Shown here: one piece after another, positions 43,243 through 54,789 of the stretch
Position numbering within the stretch: the stretch's first letter is position 1
Layout: every line of letters starts with the position of its first letter
NCBI GenBank assembly: GCA_022787085.1
Contig: JALFVE010000022.1
Coordinates: 1 to 64,000 of the forward strand
DNA from: Oscillospiraceae bacterium
GTDB taxonomy: Bacteria; Bacillota; Clostridia; Oscillospirales; Ruminococcaceae
Direction of reading: 5' to 3'
Length of the DNA: 64,000 nucleotides
The notes under the pieces: generated by a model
The model's input: the letters and a program-made list of their open reading frames with translations, nothing else
Databases searched by the model: none
Told to the model about the DNA's origin: nothing
Program-made: the position numbers and the translations under genes

Positions 43243-44046
43243 ATGGAAACCGCTCAGGCAGCCGCTCAAACAGCTTTTTTCGACACCGAGCTTCATGTAG
43301 ACGTCCTCGGTCCCCGAAAAATGATCACTGTTATGAATGGCTCGGAGGAGCTTTTTGCCATCTCCGAAACTGTTGTCACAGGCTGGCTGCTTATCATTCT
43401 TCTGTTTATTCTTATCAAATGGCTCACGAGCGATCTGAAGGTCGTTCCCACGTCAAAGAAGCAGGTCCTTGCCGAATGGTTCGTCACCTTCTTCAACGAC
43501 CTTGTGAAGGAAAATATGGGCGCGAAAATGGCTCACCTTACTCCCTATATCGCCACCATCTTCACCTTTGCTCTCACAGGCTCGCTTATCAGCGTCTTCG
43601 GCTTCAGAAGCATGACTGTTGACATTAACTGCACAGGTACTTGGGCTGCTTTAACGCTGATACTTATCACGTTCTACAAGATCAAGTCCAACGGTCTCGG
43701 CGGATATCTCAAGGGCTTTGCCGAGCCTGTCGCCGTTATCACACCCATCAACATACTCAGTGAGATCGCTACTCCCGTAGCTATGGCTCTTCGTATGTTC
43801 GGCAACATCTCCAGCGGCATGATAATCAGCTCGATAATCTATGCTTTCCTTACCGTCCTGAGCAACGTGGTTTACAATGCGCTGGCTCTGAATATTGGCG
43901 CGCTCAACTATTTCCACGTCTTTCAGGTGGGAATACCCGCCGTGCTGTCGATCTATTTCGACTTCTTCTCGGGCGTTATCCAGTCCTATGTGTTCATTAT
44001 GCTCACCATGGCTTATGTGGGCGACGCTGCGGGCAAAGAGGATTGA
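43243..44046 (+). CDS. atpB: ATP synthase F0 subunit a
   Basis: 267 residues, five to six membrane helices. Provides the ion half-channels beside the c-ring. The essential arginine is in ATPVAMALRMFGNISSGMI; GGYLKGFAEPVAVITPINIL and SYVFIMLTMAYVGDA are family signatures. RBS AAAGGAGGCTAATGCAAT. A TAC-N5-GTA repeat pair lies in the 94-base gap before atpE. Confidence 0.96.
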   Translation: METAQAAAQTAFFDTELHVDVLGPRKMITVMNGSEELFAISETVVTGWLLIILLFILIKWLTSDLKVVPTSKKQVLAEWFVTFFNDLVKENMGAKMAHLTPYIATIFTFALTGSLISVFGFRSMTVDINCTGTWAALTLILITFYKIKSNGLGGYLKGFAEPVAVITPINILSEIATPVAMALRMFGNISSGMIISSIIYAFLTVLSNVVYNALALNIGALNYFHVFQVGIPAVLSIYFDFFSGVIQSYVFIMLTMAYVGDAAGKED

Positions 44047-44047
44047 T

Positions 44048-44431
<384 letters not shown>

Positions 44432-44468
44432 TTTCGGGTCTACGGATACAGGATGGAGGTCAAGTTAA

Positions 44469-44978
44469 ATGCATCTTAATTTTGATTTTTTCAGCATTGA
44501 GCCAAGCACAATTATCGGCGTGCTGCTCAATACCCTTATCCTGTTTTTGGTATTCAAGCATTTCCTTTTCGCTCCCGTTAACAAGATCATCGAGGAGCGC
44601 AAGGCTCAGGTTTCCAAAACCTATGAGGACGCTGACGCCGCTCTCGAAAAGGCTAAGAACATGGAAAACGAATACTCCGAAAAGCTCTCCCTCGCCAAGG
44701 AGGAATCCGCCGAGATCGTTAAAGCTGCTTCCAAAAAGGCTCAGCAGCGCTCCGACGAGATAATCGCTCAGGCGAAAAACGAGGCTCAGGGTATCGTTAC
44801 CAAGGCTAATGCCGACATTGAGAGAGAACGCAAGCGTGCCGTTAATCAGATCAAGGACGAGATCTCCGATATCGCTGTGAACATCGCAGGCAAGGTCATC
44901 GGAAAGGAAGTTTCCTCTGACGAGGAGCAGGAACGTCTCATTGACGAGTTTATCGGCGGTCTTGGCGACGACGAATAA
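44469..44978 (+). CDS. atpF: ATP synthase F0 subunit b
   Basis: 169 residues. N-terminal membrane helix (IIGVLLNTLILFLVFKHFLF), then FAPVNKIIEERKAQVSKTYE and a long Ala/Glu/Lys-rich coiled coil to residue ~150. Peripheral stalk. RBS GATGGAGGTCAAGTTAA. Confidence 0.95.
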   Translation: MHLNFDFFSIEPSTIIGVLLNTLILFLVFKHFLFAPVNKIIEERKAQVSKTYEDADAALEKAKNMENEYSEKLSLAKEESAEIVKAASKKAQQRSDEIIAQAKNEAQGIVTKANADIERERKRAVNQIKDEISDIAVNIAGKVIGKEVSSDEEQERLIDEFIGGLGDDE

Positions 44979-45004
44979 GTATTCCTCAGAAAGGTGGAAG
45001 CATT

Positions 45005-45550
45005 ATGGCAGGCTCCGTTGAAAATGTTTACTCACGGGCTTTGCTGGAGATCGCTGCCGAGGACGGCTCCATGAAGGAGCTTGACGAGGAGCTTGACGCT
45101 CTGAGCGGCATTTTTTCCGCAAATCCCGAGCTTACCGACATTCTCTCCGCTCCCACCGTCACTGATGAAGAGAAGCTTTCTCTCATAAAGACGGTATTTG
45201 AAGGAAAAATATCCGAGACCTCCCTTAATTTTCTCTGCGTTTTAGCTGAGAAAAACAGGTGCGGCTATCTTTCGGGTATTGCGGAGGAATTCAGAAACGG
45301 ATATTATGAAGCGGCAGGCATTGCCGAGGCTGTTGTCACCACCGTTATCCCGCTGAAGGATGACGCAAGGAACAGGCTCAGGGCAAAGCTTGAGAAGAAA
45401 TTCGGCAAAACCGTTATTTTAAAGGAAAAGATCGACCCGTCTATTATGGGCGGCATGATCGTTTCCTCAGGCGGCTCCATGATGGACGGCTCTGTTAAAA
45501 CCAAGCTTGAAAATATGCACAAGCAGATTAAGGATATGGTTTCTGTATAA
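45005..45550 (+). CDS. atpH: ATP synthase F1 subunit delta
   Basis: 181 residues. N-terminal helical domain (VENVYSRALLEIAAEDGSMK), AEKNRCGYLSGIAEEF in the middle, and the C-terminal signature KIDPSIMGGMIVSSGGSMMD. Joins the b stalk to alpha subunits. RBS AGAAAGGTGGAAGCATT. Confidence 0.95.
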   Translation: MAGSVENVYSRALLEIAAEDGSMKELDEELDALSGIFSANPELTDILSAPTVTDEEKLSLIKTVFEGKISETSLNFLCVLAEKNRCGYLSGIAEEFRNGYYEAAGIAEAVVTTVIPLKDDARNRLRAKLEKKFGKTVILKEKIDPSIMGGMIVSSGGSMMDGSVKTKLENMHKQIKDMVSV

Positions 45551-47101
<1,551 letters not shown>

Positions 47102-47138
47102 TATTTCCCCACATTACCGCTAAAGGAGGAGCATAAAA

Positions 47139-48002
47139 TTGGCTTCAGGCAATATGAAGGTCATCAAGCGGCGCATTAAAAGCGTCGAGTCCACCATGCA
47201 GATCACTAAGGCAATGGAGCTGGTTGCGTCTTCCAAGCTCAGAAAGGCTAAGGAAAAGGCGGACAGGGCTCGTCCCTATTTCAACGCCCTTTACGATACC
47301 ATGTGCGAGATACAGGCGGAGAATCCCAAATTCCTCTCTCCCTTTACCCGTAAATCGGGTGAGGGACGTTCCCTGCTTATAATAATCGCAGGTGACAGAG
47401 GTCTTGCGGGCGGCTTCAACAACAACATCTTCAAGCTTGCCGGACAGAGAATAGACGAGCTGGGCGGCAAAGACAAGGTGGATATTCTCCCCATCGGCAA
47501 AAAGGCTGTGGAATTTTACGAAAAACGGGGCTACTCCCTTATGGCTCAGTATCAGAACATCTGCGAGAGCATTAAGATAGTAGAGGCGGAGGAAATTGCC
47601 GAATCCATCGTCAAGCCTTATATCAAGGGCGTTTACGAGAGAGCCGAGCTTTTCTACACCGAGTTTGTTTCCCCCATTACCCAGCAGGCTGTCACCAAAC
47701 GGCTGCTGCCTGTGGAGCTTAAAACCGAGCTGAAAAAATCCAAGGCGCTCCCCATATATGAGCCTTCCGCAGGTGCGGTGTTCAATCACATCGTTCCCAG
47801 ATATATCACGGGAATGATTTTCGGCTCCTGCGTGGACAGCTTTGCTTCCGAGCAGGCGGCAAGACGAAATGCTATGGAAAATGCTTCGGACAATGCCTCC
47901 GAAATGATAAGCAGCCTTTCCCTTATGTATAACCGAGCAAGACAGGCTTCCATTACTCAGGAAATTACCGAAATTGTCGGCGGCGCAAGCAGCGCTGAAT
48001 AA
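47139..48002 (+). CDS. atpG: ATP synthase F1 subunit gamma
   Basis: 287 residues with a TTG start at 47139: AAGGAGGAGCATAAAA gives ideal spacing and the N-terminus MASGNMKVIKRRIKSVESTM matches the family. Central rotor shaft; the C-terminus has RRNAMENASDNASEMISSLS LMYNRARQ-type helix. Followed by a 94-base gap holding a four-unit TAC-N5-GTA array before atpD. Confidence 0.96.
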   Translation: MASGNMKVIKRRIKSVESTMQITKAMELVASSKLRKAKEKADRARPYFNALYDTMCEIQAENPKFLSPFTRKSGEGRSLLIIIAGDRGLAGGFNNNIFKLAGQRIDELGGKDKVDILPIGKKAVEFYEKRGYSLMAQYQNICESIKIVEAEEIAESIVKPYIKGVYERAELFYTEFVSPITQQAVTKRLLPVELKTELKKSKALPIYEPSAGAVFNHIVPRYITGMIFGSCVDSFASEQAARRNAMENASDNASEMISSLSLMYNRARQASITQEITEIVGGASSAE

Positions 48003-48009
48003 TGGCAAT

Positions 48010-48068
48010 TACTATTTGTATAATATTACATTGAGTATATTACTTCATGTAATATTATACTTCTCGTA
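48010..48068. repeat. Four-unit TAC-N5-GTA array between atpG and atpD
   Basis: Units: TAC TATTT GTA (48010-48020), TAC ATTGA GTA (48027-48037), TAC TTCAT GTA (48041-48051), TAC TTCTC GTA (48058-48068); starts 17, 14 and 17 bp apart. The spacer halves also allow a perfect 14-bp hairpin (48018-48031 with 48047-48060). It lies within an operon, so it is transcribed. Confidence 0.8.
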
Positions 48069-48081
48069 TAAATTTTAATAA

Positions 48082-49497
<1,416 letters not shown>

Positions 49498-49515
49498 TAA
49501 AGGAGGGCGTTATAT

Positions 49516-49929
49516 ATGGCTACTCCCTTTGAGCTTACCGTAATCACCCCCGAAAAGACCTTTTTCGACGGAACCACTACTCAAATAATCGTCCGCACTA
49601 CTGAGGGCGATATCGGTATCCTTGCTAATCACACAAGCCTTGTGGCAAGCCTTCCCTCGGGTCCTCTGAAGGTGATGCAGGAAAACGGCGAATACCGCCT
49701 TGCTGCGCTGTCCTCGGGACTTATCAAGGTTGGCGGCAACAGCGTGCATATTTTTGCCGACGCTGTTGAATGGGCTGACGAGATCGACATCGAATGGGCT
49801 AAGCGCTCCGAAGAGAACGCTAAGCAGCGCATTGCCGCTAAAAACAGCCAGCGTGATCTGGATCTTGCTGAGCTCAAGCTCAAGCGTGCGCTTAACAGAA
49901 TAAATGTTCATAACACATTGCTCAAGTGA
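49516..49929 (+). CDS. atpC: ATP synthase F1 subunit epsilon
   Basis: 137 residues. N-terminal beta-sandwich (FELTVITPEKTFFDGTTTQI, GDIGILANHTSLVASLPSGP) and C-terminal helical hairpin (KRSEENAKQRIAAKNSQRDL). Inhibitory/coupling subunit. RBS AAAGGAGGGCG. Last gene of the operon; a new plus-strand promoter appears 28 bases later. Confidence 0.95.
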   Translation: MATPFELTVITPEKTFFDGTTTQIIVRTTEGDIGILANHTSLVASLPSGPLKVMQENGEYRLAALSSGLIKVGGNSVHIFADAVEWADEIDIEWAKRSEENAKQRIAAKNSQRDLDLAELKLKRALNRINVHNTLLK

Positions 49930-49956
49930 TGTTTTCCTGAATAATTCGGCGGAGGC

Positions 49957-49984
49957 TTGACAAAAATATTTTTTGTGATATAAT
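49957..49984 (+). promoter_or_regulatory. Promoter of a ~75-nt plus-strand RNA facing the small peptide gene
   Basis: TTGACA (49957-49962), 16-bp spacer, TATAAT (49979-49984). Predicted start near 49991. The only thing downstream before the terminator at 50028-50062 is ~35 bases of noncoding sequence, so the product would be a short RNA complementary to the 3' end of the minus-strand peptide mRNA. Confidence 0.75.
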
Positions 49985-50027
49985 ATATCACGAAAAGAAT
50001 TGATATCCACTGGATTCACAAAAAAGC

Positions 50028-50066
50028 GAACCCCCACAGAGTTGCGACCTCTGTGGGGGTTCTTTT
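50028..50066. terminator. Bidirectional terminator between convergent small transcripts
   Basis: Perfect 14-bp stem GAACCCCCACAGAG (50028-50041) with 50049-50062, 7-base loop. Tail TCTTTT on plus and GCTTTTTTG on minus. Confidence 0.9.
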
Positions 50067-50084
50067 GGGCTGTGCTGCCTTCTT

Positions 50085-50186
50085 TTACTTTTTTCGACCG
50101 TTCAGCCACTTGCGGACAGCTTCATAAATGAAGCTTGCGACTACGCCCGCCAAAACGGAAATAAGAAAAGAATTAACAATATCCAC
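50085..50186 (-). CDS. 33-residue single-pass membrane peptide, type I toxin-like
   Basis: GTG start at 50186, TAA at 50085. Sequence runs from DIVNSFLISVLAGVVASF through IYEAVRKW to LNGRKK: one membrane helix followed by a K-W-L-[ND]-G basic tail. Very similar small proteins (FLISV...KWLDG) are common in gut Firmicutes beside this same kind of CCCCCACAG hairpin, by recognition. The convergent short RNA at 49991-50066 would overlap its mRNA through the shared terminator, the arrangement of Fst/TxpA-type type I toxin-antitoxin loci. I see no strong ribosome binding site and no clear promoter of its own. Confidence 0.6.
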   Translation of the reverse strand: MDIVNSFLISVLAGVVASFIYEAVRKWLNGRKK

Positions 50187-50325
50187 TGAATAATACTAAT
50201 CTTTAACCAACCTATAGACAAATCCTCGGCTGAAATAATCACATTCGTCGTCAAGCTCCCTTGCAAGGCGGCAAGCAGAAAATTCAATAGTTAATTGGGG
50301 AGCAATATTATAAGTAAATTCATCA

Positions 50326-50763
50326 TCAGCTTTGCAGTCTTGAAGCGTTGAGCCTGAGACAATCGCTGATAAGGGCAATAAGCTCGGAATTGGTAGGCTT
50401 GCTGCTGTGAAAATCTATCTTACAGTGAAGCTTATCCTCAATAAAGGCTACATCTCCGCCGCCTCTGTCCCAAGCTGAGGTAATGGCGTGCCTGATAGCC
50501 CTCTCCACACGGGTGGGAGTGGTGCCGTTTGAACGGGCAACTGCGGGATAAAGCTCCTTTGTTATGCTGTCGAGAATGCTCATATCCTCAATGGCAAGCA
50601 TAACGGCATTTCTCAGGTATCTGTATCCCTTTATATTTGCGGGTATGCCGATACGCTGGATTATTTCGGTGACTACAGGCTCCATGCCGTCTGTTCTTTC
50701 GGGTATATGTCCGCCCCAGCTGAGAGCTGCAAAGTTCTGTTCTCTTGTGTAATCTGCATCCAT
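50326..50763 (-). CDS. Spo0A C-terminal effector domain protein without a receiver domain
   Basis: 145 residues. Residues ~28-140 match the Spo0A DNA-binding domain: VTEIIQRIGIPANIKGYRYL, SITKELYPAVARSNGTTPTR, RVERAIRHAITSAWDRGG and KPTNSELIALISDCLRL. Normal Spo0A (~260 residues) has a CheY-like receiver before this; here the N-terminus is only ~27 residues (DADYTREQNFAALSWGGHIP). GGAGGAATACGATC fits the start at 50763, so it is not a truncation of the ORF call. It should bind 0A boxes without phosphorylation control. Own promoter, with 0A-box-like sites upstream. Confidence 0.93.
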   Translation of the reverse strand: MDADYTREQNFAALSWGGHIPERTDGMEPVVTEIIQRIGIPANIKGYRYLRNAVMLAIEDMSILDSITKELYPAVARSNGTTPTRVERAIRHAITSAWDRGGGDVAFIEDKLHCKIDFHSSKPTNSELIALISDCLRLNASRLQS

Positions 50764-50883
50764 GATCGTATTCCTCCTGCTATAAATATACAGTTTGTTT
50801 TCGGTTTACGATGTTATTTCTTTTTTCTCTCTGTTTCTCTCCGTTTAGTTTTTTTCTCCGACAAGCATATGCTTTATGAGTTT

Positions 50884-50912
50884 ATAATAACATCTCATTC
50901 ACGATATGTCAA
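50884..50912 (-). promoter_or_regulatory. Promoter of the receiver-less Spo0A gene
   Basis: Minus strand: TTGACA (50907-50912), 17-bp spacer, TATTAT (50884-50889). Confidence 0.85.
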
Positions 50913-50931
50913 CACATTTCGCATAACATTT

Positions 50932-50938
50932 TTCGACA
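50932..50938 (-). promoter_or_regulatory. 0A-box-like site upstream of the receiver-less Spo0A gene
   Basis: TGTCGAA on the minus strand, the 0A-box core, 20 bases upstream of the -35 box. A second core match is at 51113-51119 in the same intergenic region. Confidence 0.5.
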
Positions 50939-51465
50939 AACTTTAAATTATATTAACATTTATATTTTCCCGATGGGTTGTTTTTTAAGTGGATTTTTTC
51001 TATATAAATCATGAACATAACGCCCGATAGGAACAGCCGAAATTCGGTTTTATTTTGCCATTTGAGAGATATTTCCCCATATTGCGCTGTATTCCATCCC
51101 GACATAATATTTTTCGACACCTTTTTACATATTATTATGCTTTTGAAAAATTACATATATTTTGCTTTAATATGTAATTTTTATTAACGTATTAACAAAT
51201 ATTTAACACTGCCTTTTCCGGTTAAGCTAATATATATAGTTAATTTTTAATTCATATTTTGCCTGCCAATAAGTTTACATTTTACAAAATGTTTACACTA
51301 CAATTTACATAGGATATATCTGATTCGTAGGTCAATACGCCGCAATGGACATTTCCGCAGACAAAGCACCCGTTCCGACAATTTATTACACATATTTCAA
51401 CAAAAAGACATAAATATATAGTATAATTACATTAAGTATTTTTAATAACGGGAGGAATAATTTCT
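50939..51465. other. Long AT-rich intergenic region with palindromes
   Basis: No credible gene in ~525 bases. It holds a second TGTCGAA core (51113-51119, minus orientation), a perfect 13-bp inverted repeat with 11-base loop (51146-51158 with 51170-51182, arms AAAAATTACATAT), and a compact palindrome ACATTTTACAAAATGT (51277-51292). It may carry control sites for both divergent genes (Spo0A-like on minus, mscL on plus). A TATAAT near 51420 may be the mscL -10 box, without a clear -35. Confidence 0.6.
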
Positions 51466-51906
51466 ATGGCAGAGAAAAAAGGCTTGATAGCCGAATTTAA
51501 GGAATTTATTTCAAAGGGCAATGTTATGAATCTGGCTGTGGGCGTTATCATAGGCGCAGCCTTCCAGAATATCGTTTCATCCCTCACAAGCAGTTTCATC
51601 AATCCTCTTATCGCCCTTATCACAGGCGGGTGCGAAAGGGATGATGCAGGAAACCTTATCCTTGTGGGCGGTCAGTTCACCATAAACGGCGTTTCCTTTG
51701 ATTATGGCTCTTTCATTTCCGCTGTGCTCAATTTCCTTATTATGGCTGTGATCCTCTTTACCATGGTCAAGGCTGTTAACAAGCTTATGGAAGTGAGCAA
51801 AAAGAAGGAAGAGGAAAAGGAGCCCGAGCCTCCCGCAGAGCCTGAGCCTTCTGCCGAGGAGCTTCTTCTTACCGAGATCAGAGACATTCTCAAGGAGAAA
51901 AACTGA
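51466..51906 (+). CDS. mscL: Large-conductance mechanosensitive channel
   Basis: 146 residues. EFKEFISKGNVMNLAVGVIIGAAFQNIVSS is the TM1 pore helix signature; TM2 is ISAVLNFLIMAVILFTMVKAVNKL. The C-terminal part (KKKEEEKEPEPPAEPEPSAE) is a longer Pro/Glu linker than usual, before the terminal LLLTEIRDILKEKN helix bundle. Opens under osmotic downshock. RBS GGGAGGAATAATTTCT. Confidence 0.97.
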   Translation: MAEKKGLIAEFKEFISKGNVMNLAVGVIIGAAFQNIVSSLTSSFINPLIALITGGCERDDAGNLILVGGQFTINGVSFDYGSFISAVLNFLIMAVILFTMVKAVNKLMEVSKKKEEEKEPEPPAEPEPSAEELLLTEIRDILKEKN

Positions 51907-51956
51907 TTTGGGGCAAATTGCACAAAAATCATTTCCCGAGGCTTTGCATATTCTAA

Positions 51957-53534
<1,578 letters not shown>

Positions 53535-53549
53535 AAGGAGTACTGTAAA

Positions 53550-53771
53550 ATGGATATCAAGGCTAAGATAGAAGAAATTGCTGCTAAAATCAAGGCTGAC
53601 CCCGATTTTCTCAAGGAATTTCAGGCTGACCCCGTTAAGGCTGTTGAGAAGATCACAGGCACAGACCTGCCCGATGATGTTATAAACCCCATCATTGACG
53701 GCGTTAAGGCTAAAATTACTGCGGATAACGTCAAGGGTATGCTTGGCGGGCTTTTCGGCGGAAAAAAATAA
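53550..53771 (+). CDS. 73-residue helical protein with Gly-rich tail
   Basis: Starts 15 bases after guaB behind AAAAGGAGTACTGTAAA, so co-transcribed. Helical and charged (DIKAKIEEIAAKIKADPDFL, KEFQADPVKAVEKITGTDLP, DDVINPIIDGVKAKI), ending GMLGGLFGGKK. The pattern PDFLKEFQADPVKAVEKI resembles Nif11-like/leader-peptide-type small proteins (tentative). No modification enzyme is nearby. A terminator follows. Function unknown. Confidence 0.85.
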   Translation: MDIKAKIEEIAAKIKADPDFLKEFQADPVKAVEKITGTDLPDDVINPIIDGVKAKITADNVKGMLGGLFGGKK

Positions 53772-53779
53772 TTTTTATT

Positions 53780-53811
53780 CGGAGCGGAGAAGGTTCTTCG
53801 CTCCGTTTTTG
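53780..53811 (+). terminator. Terminator after the guaB unit
   Basis: Arms CGGAGCG (from 53780) and CGCTCCG (to 53805) with further pairing inside, then TTTTT. Confidence 0.87.
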
Positions 53812-53852
53812 CAATTTTGATTTTAGCTGATAGTATATATATATCATTTTAA

Positions 53853-53920
53853 TACTGATTGTATAATACATATTGTATATTATAAGAATTAAAATACATT
53901 TAGTATTATTACAAATAGTA
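53853..53920. repeat. Four-unit TAC-N5-GTA array upstream of the nicotinamidase gene
   Basis: Units: TAC TGATT GTA (53853-53863), TAC ATATT GTA (53867-53877), TAC ATTTA GTA (53895-53905), TAC AAATA GTA (53910-53920); starts 14, 28 and 15 bp apart. It occupies the place where the next gene's promoter would be. Confidence 0.8.
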
Positions 53921-53966
53921 ATATTATATTAGAATTATACAAATATCAATGAAAGGAAGCGCCCTT

Positions 53967-54635
53967 ATGAAATTCACAAACGAACCTATCTCTCGCATAA
54001 CCACCGAAGCAGAGGCTATGATAAAGGAAATAAACTCACTTGAACCGCTTTCTGTATCAGCACTGGACAGCAAAACAACCATGGCAGTTTTTGTAGACAT
54101 CATTAACGGATTTATTAATGAGGGAGCCATGGCGTCCGAAAGAGTCGGAGACATAATCGAACCAAACACAAGGCTTCTGAAAATGTGCAATAAGAATAAT
54201 ATCCTCTCAATCGCCTTTGCAGACTGCCATGAAAAGACCGCCGAGGAATTTTCCTCCTTCCCTCCCCACTGCGTCAAGGGCACAAGGGAATCGGAGATAG
54301 TTGACGAATTAAAGAACGAGGGCGGCTATATCCTCATTCCAAAAAACTCCACAAACGGCTTTAATGAAAGCAAATTCAAGGATATTCTCGAATGTCATCC
54401 CGAAATAACCGCATTTATCGTTACGGGAGACTGCACCGATATCTGCGTTATGCAGTTCTGCCTTGCCCTCAAGACCTATTTCACGGCTATGGATAAAAAG
54501 GTGAAAATAATTATCCCCATCTCCTGCGTGGAGACCTATGACGCTCCCTTCCACAGCAGCGATTTCGCAAATCTCGCCGCATACAAGCTTTTAAAGGACA
54601 GCGGAATTATTTTTGTAAGCGGGATTTCTGAATAA
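53967..54635 (+). CDS. Nicotinamidase / isochorismatase-family cysteine hydrolase
   Basis: 222 residues from ATG 53967; the ATG at 53949 lies in front of the RBS (GAAAGGAAGCG) and is not used. Converts nicotinamide to nicotinate. Catalytic triad visible: Asp44 in VFVDIINGF, Lys126 in IPKNSTNGF, Cys160 in TGDCTDICV. Metal-site pattern ADCHEK and PPHCVKGT matches PncA rather than isochorismatase. The product would feed the nicotinate phosphoribosyltransferase two genes downstream. Confidence 0.87.
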   Translation: MKFTNEPISRITTEAEAMIKEINSLEPLSVSALDSKTTMAVFVDIINGFINEGAMASERVGDIIEPNTRLLKMCNKNNILSIAFADCHEKTAEEFSSFPPHCVKGTRESEIVDELKNEGGYILIPKNSTNGFNESKFKDILECHPEITAFIVTGDCTDICVMQFCLALKTYFTAMDKKVKIIIPISCVETYDAPFHSSDFANLAAYKLLKDSGIIFVSGISE

Positions 54636-54789
54636 AAGGCTTTCGGACAGGGAATATGTGAGAGAGCTTATTGACAATGGCATTGACGTTTCCGAAAAAT
54701 ATCGGTGATACAAAAATTTTACATATTTTGTGACAAATTATACCCCCTTCGGTTGTTTAATTAATATAAAAACACAGGAGGTAACGCAA

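Noticed and set aside
50196-50378. 60-codon minus-strand frame overlapping the end of the receiver-less Spo0A gene
   Set aside because: The last ~43 residues look protein-like (FSACRLARELDDECDYFSRG), but there is no start or RBS of its own, and it overlaps the Spo0A-like gene by 53 bases. Possibly a remnant; not supportable as a gene.
54636-54713. Coding-like tail RLSDREYVRELIDNGIDVSE after the nicotinamidase gene
   Set aside because: About 24 codons without a start codon or RBS; at most the relic of a deleted gene.
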